Shown: positions 39,129 to 51,265, counted from the first letter of the stretch. The stretch is 64,000 nucleotides of DNA from Drosophila persimilis (GCF_003286085.1 NW_020825289.1:9858001-9922000); one strand, 5' to 3'. A program made the numbers and translations. The notes: generated by a model from the letters alone, not told the origin.

Positions 39129-39634
39129 AGGGCACAATCCCAGCTGCCTAGCCAACAACGACAGAGAACAAATATTTTCGCTGCCATAATTAAGTGGGTG
39201 AATTTTCTGGCCCTTCCAGCTCGAACCTCGTGTTTTCTCAGCTGGCAGCCTTTCCCAGAGCCCAGAGCCCAGGCTTTTCCACCGCTTTTCATTTCCAATC
39301 AGCCAGAAGCCCCACAACATCGGAAGTGTCCAAAGTTCCCATTTCATTATACTCGTACTGTTCTCTATCTTGTTTTTTGTGCTTTAGCAGCGGTCAGAGC
39401 GTTCCAATTTGGCATTTGAATCTGGCCCGAATCCCCAGAAAATGGAGCTTGCCTAGCCATTGCCCAGGGAGTGAGAAGCGTGAGAGAAAAGTCTAACAGG
39501 ATTAGGCCAAACCCATAAGCACACAAGACAGATCCGACTCGGATACAGACCCAGATAGAGATACCAACGAACGGCATTTGCAGAATACGAGCAATTTACG
39601 TCAGCAAGGGTCAGACGAGACGAGCGATTGCACC

Positions 39635-42600
39635 ATGGACTTTAAGGAATACCGTCAGCGGGGTAAGTTGAGAACTAAGTCCGGGCCATAAACTGCACAG
39701 CGGCAGCGGCGGATGTAAATCCGTTTCGGGGGCATATTTGATTTGTCCCAAGGGGATTTGTCCCAATCGTTTGTCTTCATTTAATGGCCCCTAACCGAAT
39801 CCCCCGCATTGCCCCACACACAGGCAAGGAGATGGTCGACTATATAGCGGACTATCTGGAGAACATACGGGAGCGTCGAGTCTTTCCTGACGTCAGTCCG
39901 GGCTACATGCGCCAGCTACTGCCGGAGTCGGCCCCGATTGAGGGCGAGCCCTGGCCAAAGATATTCGACGACGTGGAGCGCATCGTCATGCCGGGCGTGA
40001 CCCACTGGCAGTCGCCCCACATGCACGCCTACTTCCCGGCCCTCAACTCGATGCCCTCGCTGCTGGGCGATATGCTGGCGGACGCGATCAACTGTCTGGG
40101 CTTCACCTGGGCCAGCTCCCCGGCATGCACCGAGCTGGAGATCGTCGTGATGAATTGGCTGGGCAAGATGATCAACCTGCCGGACGAGTTCCTCCACCTG
40201 AGCAGCAGCGGCAGCAGCAAGGGCGGCGGTGTACTCCAAACGACGGCCAGCGAGGCCACGCTGGTCTGCCTGCTGGCCGGACGCACTCGGGCTATCCAGC
40301 GCTTCCACGAGCGCCATCCCGGCTACCAGGATGCCGAGATAAATGCCCGTCTGGTGGCCTACTGCTCGGACCAGGCCCACTCCAGCGTGGAGAAGGCGGC
40401 GTTGATTGGTGCGTGGCTCTAAGCAGCTTAGGCTTACTTTAGAGTTCTTCCCCTTCCTCTCACTCCCACTCTCACTCTCGTTCTGCCTGTCCACCCACAC
40501 AGGACTCGTCCGTATGCGGTACATCGAGGCGGACGAGGAGCTCGCTATGCGCGGCAAACTGTTGCGCGAGGCCATCGAGGATGACGTTAAGCAGGGCCTG
40601 GTCCCCTTCTGGGTAAGTTGAAGTCTGTCAAAACTAATTGGCCAAGAATGCGGCGGCAGCTGATTGCCCAACTCCCACTGGAGCCAATTAATACATGTCA
40701 GCAGTTAACTGTCCGCCTGCCGTGGTTCTACGCTTCTACTTTCAGGTCTGCGCCACCCTCGGCACCACCGGCAGCTGCAGCTTCGACAATCTGGAGGAGG
40801 TGGGTGCTCTCTCTGCGGACCAATAATCTGTTTCCACTGACAAATTCCACTCCCACTCCTTAATTCCACCGCAGATCGGCCTGGTCTGTAGGGAGCACAA
40901 CCTGTGGCTGCACGTCGACGCCGCCTACGCTGGGAGCGCGTTCATTTGCCCCGAGTTTCGCACCTGGCTGCGGGGCATCGAGCGGGCGGACTCGATTGCC
41001 TTCAACCCCTCCAAGTGGCTGATGGTGCACTTCGATGCCACCGCCCTGTGGGTGCGCGACAGCACGGCCTTGCATCGCACCTTCAACGTGGAACCGCTGT
41101 ACCTGCAGCACGAGAACTCGGGCGTGGCCGTGGACTTCATGCACTGGCAGATACCCCTGAGCCGCCGCTTCCGCGCCCTGAAGGTGTGGTTCGTGCTGCG
41201 CTCGTACGGGATCAAGGGCCTGCAGCGCCACATCCGCGAGGGGGTACGCCTGGCGCAAAAGTTCGAGGCGCTCGTCCTGGCTGATCACCGCTTCGAGCTG
41301 CCAGCGAAGCGTCACCTCGGCCTGGTGGTGTTTCGCATTCGCGGCGACAACGAGCTCACAGAGAAGCTGCTGAAGCGACTGAACCATCGCGGGAAGCTGC
41401 ACTGCATCCCCTCCTCGCTGAAGGGGCAGTATGTCATCCGATTCACCATCACCTCGACGCACACGACCCTCGACGACATCGTCAAGGACTGGATGGAGAT
41501 CCGCCAGGTGGCCTCTATGGTGCTCGAGGAGATGAACATTACCATCTCGAATCGCGTCTATCTCAAGGGTAAACGCAAGTCCTTCCGCCTCTAGTGGAAC
41601 CTAGTGGGGTTCAACCTCAGTTTCCCGAATCTATTCTGTTCTATTGCCTGCCTTTGTTCTTTTAGATTTTTTATGTTTTGAGTTCATGAGTTAATGCACT
41701 TCGATCCACCCAAAATCGATGATTTTCTTGAGAGATCTGGGACAATATAGGGGCACTGCTTGAGATTGTTCCTTGTAATGGGAATGATAATTCTAGTCCG
41801 TTTTATTCAAATGTGACCGGAATAGAATAATGGGTAGTCGTTGGGTAAATGGATGAATATGGTGGGAGAAGTACAGATACCAAAAAGGAGTATCTAGAAA
41901 AGCCTTAAACTAGTCTTTCGATCCTCTTAGTATCGTACTATTTTTCCTGCCATAGAACAGGCCTAGTCTAGTCCACTGCCCAGAGCCATCCCAATCATAG
42001 AAGCCAGTCCTACACGACATTCTTGACAGTACTCCGCCTTTTTCAATTGTGCTTCCGTAGACACCAAGGAGAAGAGCGAGGCCTTTGGCTCAAGCCTGCT
42101 GCTGTCGAACTCCCCAATGTCCCCCAAAGTGGTCAACGGTTCCTTCGCCGGCATATTCGACGCAGATGAGTTTCTGGCCAAGACCTATGCAGGCATTCGA
42201 ATAGCGGTGAGTGGAGGCACAGGCCCACCAATGAAGATCCTTTAGTACAGATCTCATCCTCAACACAGCACCAGGAATCCCCATCGATGCGGCGACGCGT
42301 GCGTGGCATCCTCATGTCCGGCAAGCAGTTCTCGCTGGACTCCCACATGGATGTGGTGGTGCAGACCACCCTGGATGCCACCACCGGCGAGACCAACAGC
42401 ACCACCAACTCGTATGGGAGGACCGCGGTGCGCGAGAACTCGGCCCAGGCCGGGGGCCAGCAGGCGAGCATCCGCGAGGACAACGAGGAGTCGACGGAAG
42501 GTATGAAGCCCAGGTAGCGTAGTCGCCAGTTAGATCTATTGCCAGTGCTCGGTAGCCATTTAGCCTCCCACTGCAGGAGCTAATCTTGTCCCATGGCTAA

Positions 42601-43313
42601 CACATTCCAATCTTCTCCATCTCTGTGTAGACACTGAATTGCTGCAACTCTGCCGGACCAGCAGCGCCAACTCCAACTCCTACTCCCTGTCCACCTGCCC
42701 AAGCTGCAGCACCCACTCGACACCAACGAACCAGTTTCGACCCATTTCCTTGTTCCCGGATCCCAAACCGTTGCCATCCCCTTCTTCTACTCCTTCCAGC
42801 ATAGGCCACAATGTCACCGTCTCCGTGGACACTCTTTTCGCACCCCTGACCCACGGCGACATGTACCACGGCAAGCGGTTCCTGGAGCCCGTCAGCAGCC
42901 TCATGGACAACAGCTCCTCCTTCACCAGCAGCGTCTTCCAAGTGCCCACCCCCATTACCACGCCTACCGACCTGGAGGACTTCGACTGGCCGGCCAAGAC
43001 CTTCAGCCAACTGCTGCTTGAGCGCTACTCGAACGCATCCCAATCGCCGGGCGACTCCTCGACGGACAGCAGCAGCATCAGCTACCCCAGTGCAGATGGT
43101 GGTCTGGCCACGCCCACGCCCACAGGCACACCGAGGAGCAGCCTCAACGATCTGGCCTCGCCACTGCTCGGATCGTTTGCATCGCCCTCATCCCAGCTGA
43201 TGCAATCGGCCCGAGGGGAATTGGAAGGAGATGGAGACGAAGGGGAAGGACCGGACTCCAGCGACTCGGATGCGACCATCTGCTCAGGGGCATCCTCGAT
43301 GGAGTCGTTCTAG
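39635..43313 (+). CDS. Hdc: Histidine decarboxylase, 843 aa
   Basis: Pyridoxal-phosphate enzyme that decarboxylates histidine to histamine, the fly photoreceptor transmitter. Coding exons: 39635-39662, 39824-40408, 40503-40612, 40746-40799, 40875-41568, 42061-42206, 42269-42500, 42631-43313. They total 2532 bases with every phase in agreement; D. melanogaster Hdc is about 847 residues. It starts [20 protein letters not shown]. The group II decarboxylase core covers about residues 1-480. The PLP-binding lysine is K306 in NPSKW, and HVDAAYAG near 272-279 carries the aspartate that pairs with the PLP ring. The long Ser/Pro/Thr-rich C-terminal tail is typical of insect Hdc and ends [16 protein letters not shown]. 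An ATG in CACCATGG context supports the start. Confidence 0.97.
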
Positions 43314-43633
43314 CTCTAGTTAGTAATAGTGTTAGTGTTTCTGTGTGTGTGTGTGTGTGTGAGCCTATGTGCGGGCATGTATTTGTAGGTGGGGGAGGGG
43401 GGACACTCATCGCTGCTGTGCAACCAATCAATAATGCAACCAATTGTAGTTCCAATCTCTATCAAAAACACGTAATATCCATATAATATCTATGCCTATG
43501 CTTATATCTATGTATATCTATTGTACTAGTATGATGCCTGAAATCCTGTGGAGCTGTTTCCGAATCCCAAGAACCAATTCCGCAGGGAGGCTATACATAC
43601 GGATATGACACTTACTGTTCTAGTGTTTAAATC

Positions 43634-43639
43634 AATAAA
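43634..43639 (+). terminator. Hdc polyadenylation signal AATAAA
   Basis: AATAAA lies 321 bases after the Hdc stop on the coding strand. Only 31 bases further on is an AATAAA for the opposite-strand neighbour. Confidence 0.75.
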
Positions 43640-43669
43640 ATCTTCGCTCCATTCCGTCTTTTTTTCGCA

Positions 43670-43675
43670 TTTATT
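43670..43675 (-). terminator. polyadenylation signal of the minus-strand membrane protein gene
   Basis: AATAAA on the minus strand, 112 bases after the stop codon at 43787-43789. The convergent Hdc signal at 43634-43639 means the two transcripts should end within tens of bases of each other or overlap. Confidence 0.75.
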
Positions 43676-43786
43676 TCACATAAGGCAAGGAGGGTATCTT
43701 CATCGCTGGACATAGCCATTGTGCGAAATTGTGTTTGTTTCTACTTCAAAAGTGATCATGTTTAGTTTTAACACAAAGTCACTATC

Positions 43787-44897
43787 CTATTTAGTCGTAG
43801 TGGTGTTCCCAAAAGCAGCAGTGATGCCGTCATCATCGTCAATAAAGTCTTCTGAAACCGGGCCTATGATGGGCTCGAAGTAACTTACAGCACGTTTGTC
43901 AATATTTTCCGTTGTGGTGGTGATGGGGCCCGCAACGAATTTTATAACGAGCTGCTGGAAGAACGTAAGCAGGAAGATGATGATGAAATCGTGGAAGAGG
44001 ATGAGGGCGGCTAGTAGATAGTCATTGAGACGCATCTCCGCATATCGGCCGCCATTGATTGTCTGAGCGTGGTACATCACGAACTGCGAGAAAAAGAGCG
44101 AGAGAAAATCTTCGAGTGATTGGAAATCTTACTTGGGTCGGGATTTAGATATAGATTTAACCTACCAACAGCACAACGATTGTGATGAAGACCTGATAGA
44201 CAATGAACGTGTTTGGCATCTTGACCAGAATGCTGATCATAGCGAAAAAGACGGTGATGATCAGGAAGATGAATGCCAAGACAAACAATATCACGACATC
44301 TAGCGTCAGGTCGTGCTGCGGAAGAGAAGATGCCTTCAGAGGAGAGGGTTTCCTCCGTATAAGGGTGTTTACCGGTATAATCGATCCGATTAGTATGAAC
44401 ACGAACAGGAGGAACACGCAGAAAAAGAACCACACGACCATTTCCAGCCAATGGGTGAGTGCCGCCAGGGTGAAAATTCCGACAATCACGAACTCCACCT
44501 TTGAAGGGTGCACACTAGTAAACTGTTGATCGGCCGCAGGATCAGGATCAGATGTACTCACTATTAGCAGGCAGATTAGCCAGTTCAGGCAGGTGACGGC
44601 GCGTAACTTCTCAAAGAATATGAAAGCGGTGACCAAGACCATGGCCACAAAAAAGAAAATCAGGCTGATCCAGTAGAACTTGATGAAAACGGCATTTATA
44701 TCCGCTCTAAAAGTGAAGCAGTAGATTCAGTGCCAATGCTAATGCCCCCTCCTCAGAAGCGCCACTCACATAATGGAGACAAGCGCCCATTGGATCAAGG
44801 CCACCAAAAGCCACATCAGCGTCAGCGTATAGGACACGCAGGCAAACTTCCTCCTTTCCCTTTGGTACTCCCGAAGTCTCGTTCTACGCCCTTCCAT
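43787..44897 (-). CDS. multi-pass membrane protein, 281 aa (possible TMBIM/Lifeguard relative)
   Basis: Coding exons on the minus strand: 44770-44897, 44562-44706, 44373-44498, 44166-44315, 43787-44083; they total 846 bases with all phases consistent. The product begins MEGRRTRLREYQRERRKF and then has about seven hydrophobic segments. Its last helices read MYHAQTINGGRY...DYLLAALILFHDFI, which resembles the C-terminal end of the BAX-inhibitor/Lifeguard (TMBIM) family, where a YDTQ...G..Y...DY..AAL.LY.D pattern is usual; the match is distant. A tail of about 50 residues is acidic (SEDFIDDDDG). It is head to head with a similar gene at 45299 and tail to tail with Hdc. Coding status is firm from splice signals; the family is tentative. 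Confidence 0.85.
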
Positions 44898-45298
44898 AAT
44901 CCAACTGTGGTATAAGTCCTAGTGGTTGGAAATGAGTATAGTATGTGGTATTCTACGGACAGAATCACTGAACACAATGCTGTCCAACATTAACGGAGAA
45001 CTCAAGGCTAATTTGATTTATAGAAAAACCAAGGAGAAGGGAAACTGGGAGTAGCTAGGAAGTAGTCTGTCCCGCTACAAATGACCGATGTTGTTATCTG
45101 CTAAAAAATAAAAGGGCATACACTACCGTAGACAACACTCCGACCACCAGTCTACTCAAGGGGATGAGATCGGTGCGGCCCGGCATATCGTACTCTACGT
45201 TGCTCAGTTGGCTTACCGTTTTCTGCGATTGGTTTTTATTATTTTGTACTTAAATTTTTATGTAAAGCGAATCCAGCAACACCAGACCGTCTCCAGCT
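44898..45298. other. shared upstream region of two divergent membrane protein genes
   Basis: Only 401 bases separate the two start codons. The interval is AT-moderate with no ORF and no clear TATA box. It must hold both 5' leaders and the promoters, possibly as a bidirectional unit. Confidence 0.6.
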
Positions 45299-46306
45299 AT
45301 GGAGCAGACCGGAGATGCCGACGAACGGACAAAGAAAATACTGTGCCAGACATACAAGGTGACCATCATTATGCTGATCATTGGACAGATACAGGTTTCG
45401 ATTTTCATGGAAATGTGAGTGGAGTTAGGGATTCGGGGGTCGGGATCAGTGCTCCGTCTTATTTCGATCTTCCACCCCGCAGAAAGGCCGTGAAGAGATT
45501 CCTCGAAGAGCACTATTATTTCAGCCTGCTGCAGTTCTTCGTCAGCTTCATATCCATACAATTGTACGTGTTCTTTTACCACATGATCGTGCAAAAGTCC
45601 TCCTGGAAGCGCATACTGGCCGGCGTCTGGACGGTGAGTCATCTGATCGGTGCGCGGCGATCCATCTTTTTGGCCAGGAACCCAACTAACAGTCCCCGTA
45701 TCACTACAGTTCGAGGTAAATACCATATCTATCATGAAACCCGCAAAGACGGCGCCATATATTAGCTTAATCATCTCCGTTGCGCTCACCTTCATCGTCA
45801 TGGCCATCAGTCTGTGCTACGGAAACTTGGCGGTGCGCCATAGGCGTGGTCTCTTCGTAAGTGCTCCCAGGGAGCCACGACTCGTACTGATCCCTCCTGA
45901 CCTCATGCTAGGTATCACGTCACAATGTGATCCGGTGGAGCGAACGTCTATTTGTCCTCACCAGCTTTGGCATCATCGTGTGCGCCGAAATGAAGCGAAT
46001 TACCATCGAGTTCGTGACCCTTCTCGTCTACACCACTCTGTCGAACATTGTAAGATCTACTAATCCTCCTGGCCGCTGTAGCTCGTTACCTCTATCTGCC
46101 TTAATCATCTGCAGTTTGTGGTGATATTTGCCGCCTCAATAAGGAAACCGAACTTCTATCACTACGAGCCCAAGGGAGACCACATACTCATCGGCCAGCT
46201 GTATTACCTGAACTTCTATGCCCTCTACATGGGCTATGTGTGGACGACAGCCTCCTGGTTCGAGATAATGGATTGGAATGTCAAGCTCACAGATTTATTT
46301 AAATAA
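45299..46306 (+). CDS. multi-pass membrane protein, 247 aa (related to the minus-strand neighbour)
   Basis: Coding exons: 45299-45414, 45483-45633, 45710-45856, 45912-46049, 46115-46306; the total is 744 bases and all phases agree. The start is MEQTGDADERTKKILCQTYK. At least six hydrophobic helices follow, and the last part reads GDHILIGQLYYLNFYALYMG. That has the same spacing of polar loop, Leu-Ile-Gly and aromatic helix as the C-terminal end of the divergent neighbour, suggesting an old inverted duplication. A remote TMBIM/Lifeguard relationship is possible. Exon sizes of about 140-190 bases split by introns of about 55-75 bases are typical of Drosophila. Confidence 0.82.
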
Positions 46307-46631
46307 GTCACAGTGTCACAGTCACACACACCGGTCACGCGGCTCTCATCACCAGAAAATGTTCTGAATCGATGTACGCCAATCCGGAGCATGCGCCGAC
46401 TATCGGAACAGCTGGGCCAGCGGATTGTCGTGGTGTTTACATCGTCCTGCCCTGTCGCATCGCATCGTGCACAGTTTCTATGTATATTGCACTTGGCCCG
46501 GTTGCAATCAGCACGGCTCGGAACATAACAGAACGGTTCGGTTGTTTGAGTGGTTCGTGTGCACGTGCGCGTCCGTCGCCATAAAATCAATACATATTTT
46601 CTAACCAACGCGCGTTTTACATTAAAAAGTA

Positions 46632-46637
46632 AATAAA
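46632..46637 (+). terminator. polyadenylation signal AATAAA
   Basis: AATAAA 326 bases past the stop of the plus-strand membrane protein gene, in an A-rich context. It fits as that gene's 3' end. Confidence 0.6.
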
Positions 46638-46915
46638 TGGCTTTCAACGTGAGAGTTTTCTTCGAATCTTCGGGGTGCTTGAGGTTTTGTAAAGTGTATG
46701 TGGCATAGTGTATTTCCAATTATACGATATACAAATACATATACAGAGCTACGCATATTACATACACCCTACACACAGACCTCAGGTCTGGGTTACAATA
46801 CGTGAAAAATGTTTGTTTAACACTAGGTTTTAATAATTACATCCTGGTTAAATATATGTATGTTTAGATAGTGTTCCTTTTGATTTTCCTCTCTTCATTT
46901 CTATTTGAATTAACT

Positions 46916-46921
46916 TTTATT
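46916..46921 (-). terminator. Syb polyadenylation signal AATAAA
   Basis: AATAAA on the minus strand 120 bases after the Syb stop codon. It faces the convergent 3' end of the membrane protein gene, about 280 bases away. Confidence 0.65.
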
Positions 46922-47040
46922 TGCGCGATTTGGCCAAAGCGAAGGCCACACTGTCCATGTCCATGCCCCTGATGTGTTGGTCCATTTTGGTTTCCTGTGT
47001 TCCATATCTGTGCTTTCTGGTTAGTGAATGGAGCGCGACC

Positions 47041-48858
47041 TTAGTGAGGGGGTGTTTCCGTAACGGTCTTGGGTTCGGTAATGGACTTGGCTCCTCCACC
47101 GCTGCTGCCACTGCTTTCTGGCCAGACCGAGACTGAAAGGGAGGGCACAATTAGTCAACAGAACTGGCATTCCGAGCATCAGAAAATTCAACAAGTTATC
47201 TAATCCTGAATTGGGTCATCCTGCACAAAGTAAAAAAATACCCTATATACTAGAACTAGAAAGGTATCATCGGATGGACGTATACGTATACGTATACGTT
47301 AACACTTAGGCAAAACAATTGCTCCTATTGCCACTATTTTCTATATATGTTCTATATTCTTCTACAACATTGTGATCTAATCCGATAATAGCCATTGCAC
47401 GCTATAAATATACGAGTTTACCTTAGAAATATTGCATTGCATTAGAACGAAGTATATGTGTGTATGTATCTATAGTTGATGGGGTCAAAGGTTATTCGTT
47501 CCGTACGATGTAAACCATCGTACGAGTAAGAGTGTGAAAACACTTTTCTGCCACCCTTCGCCCTTCTAACATTATTACTCTTATTACCAAAGTGGTGTGA
47601 TGACTTCTCAAAAGAACACATCCCTGCCGTGAACTGAAAATCGTACATATATGGTTTCCACACATAGACATGAGCTAATCTACACATTATAAACTAAACA
47701 AATATGATAATTAACACTTGAGGGACGAGGCGCAATTTACCTTTAGTTTTTTGGAGTTTCTTAGCTTAATATAATATACAATATACATGCATACATCTAC
47801 ACTGTACACGTGCGTGTGTGTGTATATAATGACATAAATGAAACCTTAACTTTGTTGTACATATAGAAAACGGAATTTTATAATTTTTGTGTATGTTTTG
47901 ATCAATTGAAAAGCGACACTGCAAGTAGAAACAGAAAGGGACAACGATTCGTCATCAGTTAGGGCTCGGCATATCTATCATACATATCAATCATCGAGTT
48001 AGTTAGCATTGAAAGATCCATTGAAACTTGGGTTATGTGCAGAACCGCAACCACAGATTGGAAAATAGACAGACGCGTTGCAGGGCGTTGGCAATACAAA
48101 GCTTAAAGCTAGCATCAGTAACATAAGCTAGATAGTTCTTAGGCCTAAGCAAAAAACCACAACCGTTGCCCGAAGCCAAAAGCCCAAAAGCATAAGCAGA
48201 TCAGTGCGGAACTTACCTAGGACGATTATGAGCAGTACCACTGCGATCACTCCGAGAATGATCATCATCTTCATGTTGGCCCACCATTGCTTGCGCTTCA
48301 GCTTGCCCGCCTGCTGCTCGAACTGAGAGGCACCCTGCTCCAGTTGGTCGGCGCGCTCGCCCAGCTCCGAGAGTTTCTGGTCCCGCTCCAGCACTTTCTC
48401 CACGTTGACGCGCATTATGCCCACCACCTCGTCCACTTTGGCCTGTGTCTGCTGCAGGCGCTTCTGGGCCGCGGCATTGTTGTTGCTATTGTTCGTGTCG
48501 GCGAAGTTGTTGTTGTAGGCGTTTGGCGGCGGCGGAAGTATAGGAAAACTGTACAATATTATGCGTGTGGTGGGGGAGATGCTTACGTATACACGGAAAA
48601 TCATCCAGCCGGCATCGTACAAATGCAAGTCAGTCGCTGAGGGCCATTCTGAATACCACTTCCCGCATACGGGTAGCCAGCTCCCTTACATATCAATTAA
48701 TCAGTGACCAGTGACGTCACATCAATGGCTTCCCTTCCCGCAAATCCGCCTTGCATTTGTACGACGATTCAGGTAGCTTCCGTGGATATTTCAATTTGAG
48801 GGCCCACTTACTCGTTTGCGTTGGAGCCGGATGGTGAGGGGGCTTCGTTGTTCTCCAT
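47041..48858 (-). CDS. Syb: Synaptobrevin (VAMP), R-SNARE, 156 aa
   Basis: Vesicle R-SNARE that pairs with syntaxin and SNAP-25 to drive membrane fusion. Coding exons: 48812-48858, 48217-48548, 47041-47132; total 471 bases, all phases consistent. The start is [15 protein letters not shown] Pro/Asn-rich linker is followed by the SNARE helix [20 protein letters not shown]. The zero-layer arginine lies in [11 protein letters not shown], then comes the juxtamembrane [14 protein letters not shown] and the C-terminal anchor [15 protein letters not shown]. The last exon gives the luminal tail VSVWPESSG...TETPPH, like the D. melanogaster tail VSVWPSSSD...APPH. The intron before it is 1.08 kb; if it is retained, the frame ends in an alternative tail starting [14 protein letters not shown]. 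Confidence 0.97.
47133..48216 (-). other. Syb last intron
   Basis: Intron with clean borders (CTAG|GTAAGT at 48217/48216 and CTTTCAG before 47132). It is AT-rich, with a GTATAC/ACGTAT repeat near 47280-47300, and no coding exon was seen. Confidence 0.8.
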
Positions 48859-49199
48859 TGTGGAAATTCTGTTCAAAAAGTAGCAAGGAAATAGGAGTTA
48901 ATAGATGTCTTATTGCTTATTTTAGCCACAATGCAATTTCCAACACATGCACACAAACACGCACAAAGACTGCGATTAAATTTGCCCAACCAAAAAACAA
49001 ATCCAGAGCACTGACACACACCTTATCTACCGAATGAATAGCCGCTGCTTGTTGGCCTATGAATCATTCCAGTTCCACGGCCGCAGCTAGCGAAAAAAAA
49101 TGCCATCACCCCGCACCAGCCAAAGAAAGAACTTGTTGCATGCCCTACGCACACATTGTTTCCCTCTGAGCAATCCATACCGCCACCCATGCACTTACC

Positions 49200-49336
49200 T
49201 GACAATGTTACTGAAGAAATACTGCTTTTAATGCACAGAAAAACCTCTCTCTTGCTATTTTTTTAGCAAAATTTCAGATTTTGAGTTAAAAAATTAAAAA
49301 ATTTCAAGCTTGTGATGATTAGAGCCAGTGTGACCG
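49200..49336 (-). promoter_or_regulatory. Syb 5' leader exon donor and Motif-1 promoter
   Basis: On the minus strand CGGTCACACTG at 49326-49336 matches the Drosophila core-promoter Motif 1 (YGGTCACACTR, bound by M1BP). Several GGTATATT/ACGGTATA elements lie just upstream (49338-49380) and resemble Motif 6. Downstream, GTCAG|GTAAGT at about 49200/49199 is a strong donor. It can splice to the acceptor TTGAACAG just upstream of the Syb ATG (near 48871), making a non-coding first exon. The pairing is TATA-less and typical of broadly expressed genes. Confidence 0.6.
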
Positions 49337-49429
49337 CGGATATACCAGAATATACCGTCTCACTTTAAAAATATACCGTAAATATACTGACGAATTCAAG
49401 TTCTTTTTACATATTCCTCGATTTTGATA

Positions 49430-51075
49430 TTCCGTCGAATATTACTAGCTATATAGAACATTTAGCCGTGCCCACATAATTTTAGCCCATTGATGAATCA
49501 ATTTTCTACTTAACTGGCTTATTTTTATTACTTGCTTTTATTGTATTTTGACTAAAACAAGGTTTAAACAAAATAGTTCAACAAGAAAACAGTCACTAAA
49601 GCCCTAGTATAGGCCTTTGTATACCCTATTTTGTTAATTTTATATGAAGATGAAATGTGATTTATTAAGACCTTTTCTCAAATTGATATTCTTTAGACAT
49701 ATTCGAGTACATTATTGGTATCTCGTGTATATTTATGTCGATCCTGATACCTACTGAGCCTTGGAAGACAAACGTATTCACAATTCTATATCATCCATTT
49801 CCCCCAGGGTATGTGTGCATGGAATTAGCAACATGTTTGTGTATGGAATGAGACTCATTGTTGCAAAAGCTAAACTGCGGCGAATCGGGTATTGCCTATA
49901 TTTCAAGCTATAGATGCCCACTTAGCTTTATCCCATAGATAAATGCATTTTCTACAAGATTGCTTCTTTTAATTACCTTAATGTATTTTATTTTGACCAA
50001 AAAACGGATTTCAAATAAATGTTGCTGCAACAGTGTGTATGGAATGCGCAACATTGTGTATGGAACGAGACTCATTGTTGCTAAAGCGAAACTGCGGCGA
50101 ACTGGGGCGAACTGCGGCGAATTAAAAAAAAACGACCAATTCCTCATATTCTTTGTTCCGTTGAATAATACTATTTATATAGAACATTTAGCCATGCCCA
50201 CTCAATTTTATACTTTTGATGAATAAATTCTATACATGATTGGCCTATTCGAAATACTTGCATTTATTGGATTTTTATATAAAATTGAAAATTAAATTAA
50301 TAGATGACAAAAATACCATTTAGCACTAAAAAACACCACATGGGAGCGCGGCGAAAACCAGTTTCTACAGTATGACCCTCAAAATACAAAATATACCGAG
50401 TGGTGCGCGCCAAATCGAACTTTTTTGAATGTGATCGACAAGGATTTAAATGTTGTCAACCGGGCCTTTATCTATGCCCACATAATTTTATACGATTTAT
50501 GAATCAATTTTCTACTTAACTGGCCAGTTTTTAGTCCTTGCTTTTATTGTATTTTTGGCTAAAACAACGCAATAACAAAGTAGTTCAACAAAAAAAAACA
50601 GTCCCAATGTTGCTGGTATCTTAAGATATTACGCGTGTATATGCCTTTGTACACCCTATTTCGATAATTTCATATGAAGATAAAACGTAATTTATAAAGA
50701 CCTTTTCTCAAATCGATATTCTTTAGACATATTCATGTATATTATTAGTATCTTGTATATATTTATCTCGATCCTGATGCCTACGGAGCTTGGGATGACA
50801 AACATTTTCTCAATTCTATAATGTCCTTTTCCCTAGGGTATGACAATTAATGTTGCTGGTAATCATTGTTGTCAACCGGTTATTCACCAATAACTCGTTT
50901 ATTATCTTCTGTCGAATATTCCCAGCTATATAGATCTCTCAGTTTTTCCCAGATAATTATATATGATTGATGGATCAATTTTGATCACTATTTACTACTT
51001 TTAAGTACTTGCATGTGTTTTGTTTTGACATAAACACGGTTTCAACAAAAATGTACAACAGTCGCAGTGGTGTGA
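49430..51075. repeat. degenerate duplicated block between Syb and the transferase gene
   Basis: A unit of about 385 bases at roughly 49430-49820 recurs at about 50450-50845 with high but imperfect similarity. It shares phrases such as ATGAATCAATTTTCTACTTA, AAGACCTTTTCTCAAAT and TATTCTTTAGACATATTC. Shorter related pieces start near 49899, 50157 and 50919. A second phrase (GAGACTCATTGTTGC) recurs near 49850 and 50068. No terminal inverted repeats or coding capacity were seen, so the origin (satellite-like duplication or worn non-autonomous element) is open. Confidence 0.7.
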
Positions 51076-51099
51076 CGTCATTTTTGGATCCAAAAATAA

Positions 51100-51265
51100 T
51101 AATTATTCAATAAAAATCAAGAATAATAATTATACAATAAAAATCAAAAACAAAAATTCAATACAAATCAGGAATAATAATTATAATAATATTTATACAA
51201 TAAAAATCAAAAATAATAATAATTCCATAAAAATCAAGGATAATAATTATGCAATACAAATCAAA
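51100..51265 (+). repeat. AT-rich minisatellite, about 26-30 base unit
   Basis: Five to six imperfect tandem copies of a unit close to AATAATAATTAT-nCAATAAAAATCAA. It borders the duplicated block and lies about 400 bases upstream of the transferase start. Confidence 0.8.

Noticed and set aside
40860-41462. 200-codon minus-strand frame
   Set aside because: Shadow of Hdc exon 5, whose plus-strand frame carries the PLP lysine and conserved family sequence.
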